From assembly GCF_046365375.1 (NCBI RefSeq), contig NZ_JBKEIT010000004.1, forward strand, positions 1-64,000: a stretch of 64,000 nucleotides of DNA. Reading direction: 5' to 3'. Source of the stretch: Butyricimonas muris (GTDB taxonomy: Bacteria > Bacteroidota > Bacteroidia > Bacteroidales > Marinifilaceae). Under the pieces are notes generated by a model. The model ran no database searches. It was not told the DNA's origin and worked only from the letters and a program-made list of their open reading frames with translations. Both the position numbers and the translations under genes were made by a program. This document shows positions 49,090-59,203 of the stretch, one piece after another. The first letter of the stretch is position 1; each line of letters opens with the position of its first letter.

Positions 49090-52000
49090 ATGAAAAAAAT
49101 TTTAACGGATGAACTTTTCCGGGAGGGAAAAGTATGGTCTAAACTATGGAAAATTATGCGATTGCAATTATTGATCGTTTTTGTAACTCTGTTCCAGTTA
49201 CATGCTGAAACAGGAGTTGCACAGGAAAGAGTTAGTATTTCCTTTAAGGATGCTCTGATTGAAGACATCATAAAGGAAGTGGAAGCGCAGTCCGGTTACG
49301 TGGTGGTGTATAATAACACCTTGTTGAAGAATATGTCACGCGTAACCGTTCGGCTGACGAATGTAAATGCCAAGGATGCTTTGAATGAGGCACTGAAAGG
49401 CAGCGGATTGGAGTGTAAAATGGTAGACGATTTTCTGGTTATTTCGAAGAAGGAAGGAGGTGATGACGAGAAAAAAGAAACTTTCAGGAAAATCAAAGGG
49501 AAGGTTATGGACGAGAAGGGGATAACTCTTCCGGGGGTTACCGTGCTTATCAAAGGTACTACTTTAGGTGTCGTGACTGATATCGATGGGAAATTCTCGA
49601 TTGAGGTACCGAAGATGGATAGCACGATACTGGTATTCTCTTTCGTGGGAATGGTTACTAAAGAATATCGTTTGCCGAAAGATCCGAAAGATGATGCAAA
49701 GGAGATATCCATTCGCCTTCAAGAGGACGTGAAAGAGATGCAGGAAGTTGTCGTGACCGGGTACGCCAATATCAGAAAAGAGAGTTTCACGGGAAATTCC
49801 GTTACCGTGAAGAGAGAAGATTTGTTGAAGGTTTCCAAAACGAATGTAATTCAAGCGTTGCAGACTTTTGATCCTTCTTTTCGTATCCAGCAAAATAACC
49901 AGTGGGGTTCGGACCCGAACAACGTGCCCGAATTGTATATCCGCGGACGTTCCGGTATCGGGGTGAAAGATCTGGATAGAAAGAAGAATCTTTCCAAGTC
50001 AGAACTGGAAAACAACCCGAATTTGCCGACTTTTATCATGGACGGATTCCAAATTAGCGTGGAGAAATTGTATGATATGGACCCGAATCGCATTGAAAGT
50101 ATAACGATACTGAAAGATGCGGCTGCTTCGGCTATGTACGGGTCCCGTGCGGCTAATGGTGTCGTGGTTATCACTACCGTTGCCCCTGTTCCGGGTAAAG
50201 TATCGGTATCTTATAGTATGACGGGAACCGTGACGGCACCGGATCTGACCGACTATAACCTGATGAACGCAAAGGAAAAGTTGGAAGCAGAGGTGGCGGC
50301 AGGCATTTATAAGGCTGCTAATTATTCTGATCAGAATAAATATGATGTAGAATATAATGGTAAGCTCAACAATGTTGCTCACGGTGTTGATACCTATTGG
50401 TTAGCCAAGCCGTTACAAACGGCATTTAATCATAAACACAGTTTGTATATAGAAGGGGGAACCAATGATATTCGTTTCGGGTTGGATATGCTCTATAATA
50501 ATGAAGACGGTGTGATGAAAAAATCTTACCGGGATCGTATGGGGGTTGGTTTTTATATTGATTACCGGATTGGTTCTTTCCAAGTAAAGAATTATATATC
50601 TTATAATATTACACGATCGGAAGAATCTCCTTACGGTACTTTCTCGGACTATACTTCAAAGCAACCGTATGACGAGTATAAGGATGCGGACGGGAATTAC
50701 TTGAAACAGACCTTTAATTGGCATGGGGGATCTTCGTCGGAGTTAAAGAATCCTTTGTACGAGGCCGGATTAAAGAGTTTTAATAAGTCACAAGTGGATG
50801 AGTTGATAAATAATTTGAGTGCCAACTGGTACGTGAATAATTATTTGCAAATAAAAGGACAATTCAGTTTAACCAAGAAAAACACGAAAAGTGACGATTT
50901 TATTGATCCGAAGTCAATGCGTAACGGTAAGGTGTTGAGTGCGGCCAATAGTAGTTCGGGAGAGCTTCGTACAAGTGCTGGTGACGGGTTCGATTGGGAT
51001 TTGAATGCTTTTTTGGCTTACAACCGCACTATAAGCGGACACAATATCAATCTGAATATTGGTATTAACGCAACGTCTACGCATACTTCTACGACATCGG
51101 CATTTTACAGGGGATTTCCTTCCGGTTCGTTACATTCTCCCAATTACGCGCAGGAAATTGTGGAGAAACCGACGGTAAGTCAGAACAGTACCCGTTTGTT
51201 CGGTGTGTTGGGAAGTTTGAACTATACTTACAATAATATCTATTTGTTGGATCTTTCGGTGAGAACAGACGGTTCTTCCGAATTTGGTTCCGATAAACGG
51301 TTTGCTCCTTTCTGGTCGGGAGGTTTAGGTATTAATCTTCATAATTACGAGTTTATGAAGAAATACGGTTATATTGATGTGCTGAAAATCCGAGGATCTT
51401 ACGGGGTGACCGGTAAAGTAAATTTCCCGCCTTACGCGGCACAGACTATATACCAGATACTGAGTGAAGAATGGTATAAAACAGGCTTTGGCGCTTCATT
51501 GATGGCGTTGGGAAATAAGGAGCTGGCTTGGGAGAAAACGAAGGAGTTGGATTTGGGTATAGATGTACAACTGTTTAATGGCGGGTTGCAGATGGAATTC
51601 TCCTATTACCGGAAAAAAACGATTGATCTGATCAATGATGTGACGATCGAGAGTGCAGCGGGTTTCACGACTTACATGGATAATTTGGGAGAAGTGATGA
51701 ACAAAGGATACGAGATTCAATTGAAAAGCGATGTATTCCGCAATAACGATTGGTATGTTTCCGTATTCGGCAATTTGGCTCATAATAAGAATGAGATATT
51801 GAAAGTTTCCGAGAGTCTGAAGGCTTATAATGATGCGGTAGATAAAAACTTTGCAGAGTCAAACGCTTATGACGGTTCCACTTCCAAGCCTATCACGAAA
51901 TACCAAGAGGGAGGTTCATTGACTTCGATTTACGCGATGAAATCTTTAGGAATAGATCCCGCTACCGGGCAGGAGATGCTGGTTAATCGTGATGGTTCCG

Positions 52001-52515
52001 TTACTTATACATGGAATAGTTCGGAACAGGTTGTCGTGGGAAATACGGAACCGAAAGCACAGGGAACGTTCGGTTTTAACGTGAACTATAAGAATTTTAC
52101 GTTGTACACGACGTTTATGTACGAGTTCGGTGGGCAGCAATACAACCAGACTTTAGTTGACAAGGTTGAAAATGCCAATCTGTATACTTCAAACGTGGAT
52201 AAGCGAGTATTTACCAACCGTTGGAAGAAACCGGGTGATAAAGCTAAATTTAAAGCTCTTGAAACCGGAAGAAACGGTATTGAAACGACAAATCCGACAG
52301 AACGTTTTGTACAGGATTATAACGTGGTAACATTGAATTCGATCACTTTGGGATATGATTTTAATTCGGAATTGATAAAGAAAGCCCATTTGGGTATGTT
52401 GCGTTTGGAAGTGGGGGCGAACGATCTTTTCAGAATTTCATCTGTTAAGGCGGAACGCGGGCTTAGTTATCCTTTTGCCAGATCGGTGAATTTTTCAATA
52501 AAAGCGACTTTCTAA
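49090..52515 (+). CDS. SusC/RagA TonB-linked outer membrane transporter with STN domain
   Basis: This 1141-aa TonB-dependent transporter has a long basic n-region before its signal helix (about 22-42) and an STN domain (about 48-110, ALIEDIIKEVEAQSGYVVVY). A CarboxypepD_reg-like domain (IKGKVMDEKGITLPGVTVL), the plug (FIMDGFQISVEKL, SAMYGSRAANGVVVIT) and a barrel ending RSVNFSIKATF follow. It is the sensor-transporter of the second locus and precedes its SusD by 39 bp. The presence of three secreted metalloproteases downstream suggests peptides as cargo. Confidence 0.93.
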   Translation: MKKILTDELFREGKVWSKLWKIMRLQLLIVFVTLFQLHAETGVAQERVSISFKDALIEDIIKEVEAQSGYVVVYNNTLLKNMSRVTVRLTNVNAKDALNEALKGSGLECKMVDDFLVISKKEGGDDEKKETFRKIKGKVMDEKGITLPGVTVLIKGTTLGVVTDIDGKFSIEVPKMDSTILVFSFVGMVTKEYRLPKDPKDDAKEISIRLQEDVKEMQEVVVTGYANIRKESFTGNSVTVKREDLLKVSKTNVIQALQTFDPSFRIQQNNQWGSDPNNVPELYIRGRSGIGVKDLDRKKNLSKSELENNPNLPTFIMDGFQISVEKLYDMDPNRIESITILKDAAASAMYGSRAANGVVVITTVAPVPGKVSVSYSMTGTVTAPDLTDYNLMNAKEKLEAEVAAGIYKAANYSDQNKYDVEYNGKLNNVAHGVDTYWLAKPLQTAFNHKHSLYIEGGTNDIRFGLDMLYNNEDGVMKKSYRDRMGVGFYIDYRIGSFQVKNYISYNITRSEESPYGTFSDYTSKQPYDEYKDADGNYLKQTFNWHGGSSSELKNPLYEAGLKSFNKSQVDELINNLSANWYVNNYLQIKGQFSLTKKNTKSDDFIDPKSMRNGKVLSAANSSSGELRTSAGDGFDWDLNAFLAYNRTISGHNINLNIGINATSTHTSTTSAFYRGFPSGSLHSPNYAQEIVEKPTVSQNSTRLFGVLGSLNYTYNNIYLLDLSVRTDGSSEFGSDKRFAPFWSGGLGINLHNYEFMKKYGYIDVLKIRGSYGVTGKVNFPPYAAQTIYQILSEEWYKTGFGASLMALGNKELAWEKTKELDLGIDVQLFNGGLQMEFSYYRKKTIDLINDVTIESAAGFTTYMDNLGEVMNKGYEIQLKSDVFRNNDWYVSVFGNLAHNKNEILKVSESLKAYNDAVDKNFAESNAYDGSTSKPITKYQEGGSLTSIYAMKSLGIDPATGQEMLVNRDGSVTYTWNSSEQVVVGNTEPKAQGTFGFNVNYKNFTLYTTFMYEFGGQQYNQTLVDKVENANLYTSNVDKRVFTNRWKKPGDKAKFKALETGRNGIETTNPTERFVQDYNVVTLNSITLGYDFNSELIKKAHLGMLRLEVGANDLFRISSVKAERGLSYPFARSVNFSIKATF

Positions 52516-52554
52516 ATCGGAGTTAGTTATTTAGGAATTAGAAATCAAGAGAAT

Positions 52555-54030
52555 ATGAAGATAAATAAGATAATATTAGCTGTGCTGTTGCCGTTCATGT
52601 TGGGTTCATGCGAGCAATGGTTGGATGTTGCACCTGATGATCAGGTAAACGAGGAAACTCTTTTTGCGACCGGGGATGGCTACCGGAATGCGTTGAATGG
52701 AGTTTATCGGGATATGGCGACTTCGCAAATGTATGGCAGGGAATTGACATGGGGTTTTGTTGATGTGATGGGGTGGGTGTATGATCCGTTGACGATTTAC
52801 TATGATTGCAGTACCCATGATTATTATGACGTGTTGTTAGGAAAATACAACGCCACGGGGGTGAAGGCTATTACTGAGGCATTCTGGTCACAAGCTTACA
52901 ATTCTATCGCAAATTGTAATAACATTATTGCCCGTATCGATGGAGAAGAGCCGTCGAAATTTGTCGGGGGAGAGTCCGAGCGGGATATGATTCACGGGGA
53001 AGCATTGGCATTGCGGGCTTATCTGCATTTTGACATGTTGCGTTTGTTTGCTCCGGCTCCCAAGGTGGCGGATGATAAAGGCTACATTCCGTATTACGAA
53101 AGATACGGGTCGACTTCGGAACCCAGAGGGAGCGTGAGTGTGATTCTGGAAAAAATAGAGCGTGATTTGTTGAAAGCCAAGAATCTTGTAGCTCCTTTTG
53201 ATACGGTGGGTGATCATAGATCTTGGATGAAAACCAGCGCGAGAATAGAAGGCGGACGAGGAGATAAAAATTTGCCGGATGATTTATTCTATTTATACCG
53301 GGGATACCGGATGAATTACTATGCTATATGTGCAACTTTAGCCCGGGTATATTCTTATGGTGACAAACAGACGCAGGCAAGAGAGAATGCGCAGGAAGTT
53401 CTGGATGCGACTTATCAGAATGGGATGTATCTCAATAAATGTTTTACATTTACCGGGGGAGGGAGTTATAACAGTAACTATAAATTGTACGACGGAGTGA
53501 TTTTCGCTCTTTCCAACCAGAAATTAATAGATGATTATAGCCATTATCTCGGTTCGGAAAATATTCAGTTACCTGTATATTATGACGCAATTATCTATAA
53601 CGAGGATTACGACGAGATTGACACGGAAGACGCTCGTTTGGGTTTATTCTCGGTTGTGGATGATTATTATTATTACTCGAAAAAATATACCCCACAGGTC
53701 GGGAATTCTTATGGGGAGGATTTGATACCGATGGTACGTTTGAGCGAGATGTATTATATTATCAGTGAGGCTCTTTACACGGAAGGACAGACGCAGTTGG
53801 GAATTAATAAATTGGATGAGGTTAGAATGGCAAGAGGTATCCGGGGCGGTAAACTTCAGATCGGGAGTCTGGAGGAGATGCAGGAAGCTATATTGAGGGA
53901 TGCCAGAAGAGATTTTATAGGGGAAGGACAGTTGTTTTATTATTATAAAAAGTATGATATGACCCCGAATGATTGGGGATACACGATCGGCAGAGTATTG
54001 CCTCTTCCTGACAATCAACTGATTCATTAA
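52555..54030 (+). CDS. RagB/SusD family outer membrane lipoprotein of the protease locus
   Basis: This 491-aa surface lipoprotein has lipobox MLGSCEQWLDVAP (Cys at about 19). SusD family regions are present: GYRNALNGVYRDMAT, the helical ALALRAYLHFDMLRLFAPAP segment near 145-165 and the C-terminal VRLSEMYYIISEALYTEG. It forms the lid of the SusC encoded upstream. A RagB-like role in peptide capture fits the neighbouring proteases. Confidence 0.92.
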   Translation: MKINKIILAVLLPFMLGSCEQWLDVAPDDQVNEETLFATGDGYRNALNGVYRDMATSQMYGRELTWGFVDVMGWVYDPLTIYYDCSTHDYYDVLLGKYNATGVKAITEAFWSQAYNSIANCNNIIARIDGEEPSKFVGGESERDMIHGEALALRAYLHFDMLRLFAPAPKVADDKGYIPYYERYGSTSEPRGSVSVILEKIERDLLKAKNLVAPFDTVGDHRSWMKTSARIEGGRGDKNLPDDLFYLYRGYRMNYYAICATLARVYSYGDKQTQARENAQEVLDATYQNGMYLNKCFTFTGGGSYNSNYKLYDGVIFALSNQKLIDDYSHYLGSENIQLPVYYDAIIYNEDYDEIDTEDARLGLFSVVDDYYYYSKKYTPQVGNSYGEDLIPMVRLSEMYYIISEALYTEGQTQLGINKLDEVRMARGIRGGKLQIGSLEEMQEAILRDARRDFIGEGQLFYYYKKYDMTPNDWGYTIGRVLPLPDNQLIH

Positions 54031-54042
54031 TAAAATAGTAAG

Positions 54043-54723
54043 ATGTATATGAAGAACTATATAACTATAATAGCGATAGTATTTGCTCTCTTTTCTTGTA
54101 GTGAAAAGGAAACAATGACCTATCAATCCGAAAGATATCTTTATTTCACGACAAGTCTGGATAGTGCCGATCTTTCCGTGTCTTTTTCGCATTATCCGAC
54201 AAGTGATGAGTATAAAGCGGGATTTGAGGTCAATTTAATGGGTAATCTCCTCACGGAAAAAGCTAATTACCGTGTTTCCGTGGTTGATACCGGAACCACG
54301 GCACTTCCAGAAGAGTATGTTTTGGATTTGGAGCCTGAATTCGGTGCGAATCAGTTGAAAGATACTCTTTATGTGGTGTTGAAAAAGACCGAAAGATTGA
54401 GTGATGGTCCCGTGACGTTGATGATTAAACTGGAAGAGGGAAATGGCTTTATTCCGGGATTAAGTCGCAATCGTACGGTAAAAGTGCATTTTAACAACGT
54501 GGAAAGCAAACCGCTCTGGTGGGAAGGGGATATCATTTCCGTGTATCTGGGAGAATATTCTCCGGAGAAATACAAACATTTCTTGATTGCAACCCAAATA
54601 GATGCAACGGAAATTCCAGTGTTGTTAAAGGAAAATCCGACTAAATTACGGCTGTTGGCATTAGAGTTTAAAGATTACTTGACTTTGCATCCGGAGTTGA
54701 ATTTAACGGTGCCTATTTATTAA
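54043..54723 (+). CDS. DUF4843 lipoprotein
   Basis: This 226-aa lipoprotein has lipobox ALFSC (Cys at about 19) and a beta-rich body of the DUF4843 kind (RYLYFTTSLDSADLSVSFSH ... NYRVSVVDTGTTALPEEYVL ... VTLMIKLEEGNGFIPG). Such proteins regularly occur downstream of SusD in loci with PKD-like lipoproteins. It starts 12 bases after susD ends. An internal in-frame ATG at 54049 is an equally possible start. It probably acts as an extra substrate-binding component at the cell surface. Confidence 0.82.
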   Translation: MYMKNYITIIAIVFALFSCSEKETMTYQSERYLYFTTSLDSADLSVSFSHYPTSDEYKAGFEVNLMGNLLTEKANYRVSVVDTGTTALPEEYVLDLEPEFGANQLKDTLYVVLKKTERLSDGPVTLMIKLEEGNGFIPGLSRNRTVKVHFNNVESKPLWWEGDIISVYLGEYSPEKYKHFLIATQIDATEIPVLLKENPTKLRLLALEFKDYLTLHPELNLTVPIY

Positions 54724-54736
54724 TGATTAAAAAATA

Positions 54737-56326
54737 ATGGCAATGAAAATAAGATATATACTTTTTTTACTCGTCATGATTTTAGGGATGAGTTCTTGCT
54801 ATGATGATAAGGGAAATTATTCATACGACCCCAAGAATGATATTACGGTTACTTTTGATGCAAGTTATTTTGAAGCGGTTTTGGGGGAAACGGTTAAATT
54901 GTCACCTAAGTTGACCTTTGCTATTGACAGTAATGATGTTGATTTGAGTTATGAATGGATTTTCCTCGGAAGGAAAATTTCTGATCAGCGGAATTTGGAA
55001 TGGGTGGTCGATACCGTGGTCAATTACCAGAGTATTTATATGAATGTAATTGATAATCGTACCGGTGTCGCTTATTCCGGGGGAATATCAGCTCTTTTGA
55101 CTTCTCCTTATGCCAAAGAAGCGTGGGTTGTTCTAGCGAAACAAAACGGGAAGTCCGTTCTTTCCTATATTCGGGAAAAAAATGAGGATGACGGGAGTGA
55201 CTATGGAAAATTCACGTACGAAGACGTACCGGATATTTACCGGTTGGTAAATGACGAGGAATTAGGCTCGGAACCGGTTCGGGTGTTGGAACATTTTGCC
55301 GGTGGCGGAGATCTTGGAAATTTCTGGGTGTTGCAAAACGGCGGTCAAGGATGTGTTGATTTATCGGGACAGGATTTCACGAAAGACGTATTGTTAAATA
55401 ATATCTTCTTGGACGGGAATCTGCCGACGGATTTTAAACCGATAGATATGATTGATATGAAGTGGTTGACCTGCGTGGTGAATCATGACGGGAAAGTGTA
55501 TACTCGCAAGAAATTGACCGATCAGTTGTATAATTCCGGTTATTTTATCGATCGTCCGTTGATATTTGAGGGAGAAGAGGTAGATGGTTCACGTTTTGTG
55601 CTGGCTCCCTTTGCCGGATTGGGTTTTACCGTGATGTATGATAAAGTGAACAACCGATTCTTGGCAATTTCCGACCTGAGCAAAGAAGTGGCTGGAAAGG
55701 TGTTTAAATTTGCAGTGGATGAATCCGCGTACGCCCCGGACTTTGCGCGATTGAATGATTTGGGTACAATGGAGGTCTTGCATACCGGGTATTACGAGGT
55801 TAACGAAGGACGTGGTGATCAAGGATATTACTCTATTTTGCGGGATCGGACAACCGGGAATTATTACACGCATGATTTTCGGGTGAACGAGATGAAAGAA
55901 TCTGCTAATCCTTCGGCATTTCCGGTGTTGCAACGGCAGATAGATTTGAGTCAAGTGATAAACGGAACTTCAAAGAACGTGTTTAACGTATTGCGTTCGT
56001 GGGTGTTCGGGAAAGATTTCGGAACTCCCTATGTATTGATTTCTAAAGATAACGAGCTGTGGTTATATGATCGTGATGCTAAGTTACCGGTAGAAAAGTA
56101 TTATGAATTTCCACAAGGACAGATTATTACGGCTATCGACTCGGAATGTGTAGGTAGTCGCAGGGTGGCAATCGGTATGCAATCCGGAGAGTTCTACGTG
56201 TTGGATTTGACGAGAAAAGCCGTGAATGGCCAGAAAGAAAAATTGCTTTATGCTTCCACTCATGATTTTGGTGAGATCGTGCACATCCGCTACAAGGTAG
56301 GTTACGGTAATAGTTGGAGTTTTTAA
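54737..56326 (+). CDS. PKD-like family lipoprotein
   Basis: This 529-aa lipoprotein has lipobox GMSSC (Cys at about 21), an N-terminal PKD/Ig-like region (about 35-130, VTFDASYFEAVLGETVKLSP) and a long C-terminal part with a beta-propeller-like repeat pattern (VLISKDNELWLYDRDAK, RVAIGMQSGEFYVLDLTRK). It belongs to the group of PKD_2-type lipoproteins found with SusCD and DUF4843 genes. It starts 13 bases after the DUF4843 gene. It probably binds or presents substrate. An imperfect hairpin follows at 56344-56393, so the proteases may be only partly co-transcribed. Confidence 0.8.
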   Translation: MAMKIRYILFLLVMILGMSSCYDDKGNYSYDPKNDITVTFDASYFEAVLGETVKLSPKLTFAIDSNDVDLSYEWIFLGRKISDQRNLEWVVDTVVNYQSIYMNVIDNRTGVAYSGGISALLTSPYAKEAWVVLAKQNGKSVLSYIREKNEDDGSDYGKFTYEDVPDIYRLVNDEELGSEPVRVLEHFAGGGDLGNFWVLQNGGQGCVDLSGQDFTKDVLLNNIFLDGNLPTDFKPIDMIDMKWLTCVVNHDGKVYTRKKLTDQLYNSGYFIDRPLIFEGEEVDGSRFVLAPFAGLGFTVMYDKVNNRFLAISDLSKEVAGKVFKFAVDESAYAPDFARLNDLGTMEVLHTGYYEVNEGRGDQGYYSILRDRTTGNYYTHDFRVNEMKESANPSAFPVLQRQIDLSQVINGTSKNVFNVLRSWVFGKDFGTPYVLISKDNELWLYDRDAKLPVEKYYEFPQGQIITAIDSECVGSRRVAIGMQSGEFYVLDLTRKAVNGQKEKLLYASTHDFGEIVHIRYKVGYGNSWSF

Positions 56327-56495
56327 TTTGTAACAGAAAACAAGGGAGTCCCGAAGGTCTTTTCGTTTGAAATTCTTTTCGGGCTTCCTCTAATCGGCTG
56401 GAACAGAGATTTATTTAAGTCTTGTTTGTTCCAGAACGGGAGAGCGTTGTATAAATATCGGGATGAAATAAATTGTATGTAAATTAGAAGTATTT

Positions 56496-59183
56496 ATGAA
56501 AATCAGAGTTTTAGTTATTTTGATGACTCTTGTCTGTATTCCGTTGATTACAGATGCTAAAAAGAGGGAGAAAAAGAAAAAAGCGGGAAAAACGGAGGAG
56601 GTGCAAACTCCTAAGGAATCTGCTTATGACCAGCTTTTTAAAGGTAAAGAGTGTACCACGGTGAAAGGGATGATCACGCTTCATAAGGTGGATGGTAAAT
56701 TGTATTTTGAGTTTCCGTTGAGCTTGTTGGGAAGGGATATGCTTCTCGGTTCGACTGTTTCCAGTATTAGTGATAACTCGAATGCATTGGTGGGACAAAA
56801 GAATCAGACACCGTTACATGTAGCTTTCACGATGACCGATAGTATGGTTTACCTGTGCGAAGTGACGAATCCTTCTCGGGCACAGATTTTCAGCCAGAGC
56901 AAGGATAAAAACATCGGAGAGGCCATGAAGAAGGGAACCCGTTTGCCTATTATGGAAGGATTTGCGGTGAAGGCTTACAATGCCGATAGTACGGCAGTTG
57001 TTTTTGAAACGACCAAATTCTTCGTGAGCGATGATTCCCGGATGGATCCTTTTGATCCTTACGGGAAAAAAGTTTATTACGGACAGGGTACACGGAGAAA
57101 GCGTTTCCAGTCGGAATTGTCTTATGTCGGGGACATAAAGGCGTTCTCGGATAATGTTTCCGTCACCTCTTCACTTTCTTATTTGCAGGATATTGCCCTT
57201 TACGGGATGTTCGTGTTGGTTATGGATGAACCGGTAACCGTGGGGGTGAATCGTTCATTAGTTTTATTGCCGGAGGAACCGACTATGCGTCCCCGGCTGG
57301 CCGATCCCCGAATCGGTTATTTTGTTTCCGGCAAAGAAGTTATTACGGACGAACAGGATGGAGTGAAAGATGTGTATTATATCAATCGTTGGGATCTTCA
57401 GCCTAAGGATGTGGAAGCTTATAAGCGGGGCGAACTGGTAGAACCGATGAAGCCGATCGTGTATTATGTCGATGATGCATTCCCGAACGAGTGGAAAGCT
57501 GCGATTCATGCCGGAGTGAGAATTTGGAACAAGGCTTTTGAAAAGATCGGTTTTAAAAATGCCGTGCAGTCTTATGACTTCCCGAAAGATGATCCGAAAT
57601 TCGATCCGGACAATATAAAATATTCCTGCGTGCGTTATTGTCCGGTCGGGATGGCTAACGCGCAGGGACCGTCTTGGGTTGATCCTCGTAATAGTGAAGT
57701 GGTGAATGCTTCCGTGTTGATCTACCATGACGTGATTAAATTAGTGAATAACATGCGTTTCGTGCAGACCGCTCAAGTGGATGAGCGGGTACGTACGACT
57801 AAATTGCCGGAGGATGTTTTGTTCGAGAGTATGCGATATATCGTGGCTCACGAGGTCGGGCATACCTTGGGATTGATGCACAACATGGCTTCGTCGGCTT
57901 CGATTCCGGTAGAATCTTACCGGGATGCGGAATTCATGAAAAAATACGGGACTACCCCTTCTATTATGGATTATGCCCGCTTTAATTATATCGCGCAGCC
58001 GGAAGATAAAGGGGTTGCGTTGACTCCACCCGAATTGGGCGTGTATGACTATTATGCTATCGAATGGGGATACAAGCCTCTGTTGGACGCTCGTACGCCG
58101 GAAGAAGAATTGCCGGTTCTGCGGAAAATGATTTCGGATAAAATCGGAGATCCGATGTATCGTTACGGGAAACAGCAAATCGGGTACGGGACTTTTGATC
58201 CGTCGTCGTTGACGGAGGATTTGGGTGATGATGCCGTGAAAGCGGGTGAATATGGTATCCGGAATTTGAAATATATTCTCAAAAATCTCAATAACTGGAT
58301 GGATAGTCAGGATAAAGATTACACTTACAGGGATAATATTTACCGTGAAATCTGTAACCAGTATTCTCAATATATCTATACCGCTCTGGTGAATGTCGGA
58401 GGATTCTATATTAATGAACATTATGTCGGTGATCCTTATAAAACTTATCAAGTTGTTCCTAAAGAGGTGCAAAGACGGGCTTTACGTTTCGTTATTAACG
58501 AGTTGAAAGACATGGAGTGGCTGGATAGTCCCGACGTGGTGAAGAATTTGGAGTTCGACGGTTCGAATGCCCGTTTATTACTGAAAGCTTTTGCCGGTTC
58601 GTTGGTAACAACCAAACGTCTGGCGCTGGGTGTGTATCGGGACCCGAAAGCGTATTCCCCGAAAGAATACTTGGATGATCTTTACAATATGATATGGGCA
58701 TCGACAATCAGGGGAAAGGACCCAACCGAATCGGAACGTATCCTGCAAACTGAAATCGTGAATTCCTTGATTAGTGACGTGAATCCGGCATCGGGAAGGA
58801 AGACTATGGCAGATATGGTATTGGCTAAATCCCGTCCGGCATACAGTTGTTCTTGTGGCGGTCACGCCGGGTTGCCGGACTACCGGATTCGGGAAATGAT
58901 CGAGGGGGTGTCAGAGAGGAAAGCAATGAGTATGAAAACTGCGAATTTTGATCGCTTCTCGAACGAGATGGAATTTCAACAAAACTTGAATGGCAGGTTC
59001 GGGTATGACTTTATCCAGTACGTGGCGAATGTATCGAATGATAATAATCAGCATCTTTTACATCAGATGTTATTGAAAATACAAAATCTGATGAAAGAGA
59101 ACAAAAACAACGGGACTTATGAGACTCGGGGACATTATGCTTATTTGTTGTCACAGATCGAGGGATTTTTAAAGAATAAGTGA
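56496..59183 (+). CDS. Secreted zinc metalloprotease (DUF5118-DUF5117-DUF4953), copy 1
   Basis: This 895-aa exported zincin has a signal peptide (cleavage near 21), a lysine-rich linker, DUF5118-like (about 44-90, MITLHKVDGKLYFEFPLSLL) and DUF5117-like (about 95-290) regions, and a C-terminal metallopeptidase domain. The catalytic motif HEVGHTLGLMH is at 452-462: zinc ligands His 452, 456 and 462, catalytic Glu 453. The Met-turn region SIMDYARFNY follows. No lipobox is seen, so it is periplasmic or secreted. It is the first of three tandem paralogues at the end of the SusCD locus. Confidence 0.9.
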   Translation: MKIRVLVILMTLVCIPLITDAKKREKKKKAGKTEEVQTPKESAYDQLFKGKECTTVKGMITLHKVDGKLYFEFPLSLLGRDMLLGSTVSSISDNSNALVGQKNQTPLHVAFTMTDSMVYLCEVTNPSRAQIFSQSKDKNIGEAMKKGTRLPIMEGFAVKAYNADSTAVVFETTKFFVSDDSRMDPFDPYGKKVYYGQGTRRKRFQSELSYVGDIKAFSDNVSVTSSLSYLQDIALYGMFVLVMDEPVTVGVNRSLVLLPEEPTMRPRLADPRIGYFVSGKEVITDEQDGVKDVYYINRWDLQPKDVEAYKRGELVEPMKPIVYYVDDAFPNEWKAAIHAGVRIWNKAFEKIGFKNAVQSYDFPKDDPKFDPDNIKYSCVRYCPVGMANAQGPSWVDPRNSEVVNASVLIYHDVIKLVNNMRFVQTAQVDERVRTTKLPEDVLFESMRYIVAHEVGHTLGLMHNMASSASIPVESYRDAEFMKKYGTTPSIMDYARFNYIAQPEDKGVALTPPELGVYDYYAIEWGYKPLLDARTPEEELPVLRKMISDKIGDPMYRYGKQQIGYGTFDPSSLTEDLGDDAVKAGEYGIRNLKYILKNLNNWMDSQDKDYTYRDNIYREICNQYSQYIYTALVNVGGFYINEHYVGDPYKTYQVVPKEVQRRALRFVINELKDMEWLDSPDVVKNLEFDGSNARLLLKAFAGSLVTTKRLALGVYRDPKAYSPKEYLDDLYNMIWASTIRGKDPTESERILQTEIVNSLISDVNPASGRKTMADMVLAKSRPAYSCSCGGHAGLPDYRIREMIEGVSERKAMSMKTANFDRFSNEMEFQQNLNGRFGYDFIQYVANVSNDNNQHLLHQMLLKIQNLMKENKNNGTYETRGHYAYLLSQIEGFLKNK

Positions 59184-59203
59184 TGCATTCTAAAACAAGA
59201 TAT

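Noticed and set aside
56344..56393. Imperfect hairpin after the PKD-like gene as a firm terminator
   Set aside because: The stem has mismatches and no T-run follows, so it is mentioned only with the gene.
57741..58472. Long minus-strand frames (up to 265 aa) opposite the metalloprotease genes
   Set aside because: They are antisense to clear zincin genes, rich in Ile/Arg/His as expected from complementing Bacteroidota codons, with no domain signal.
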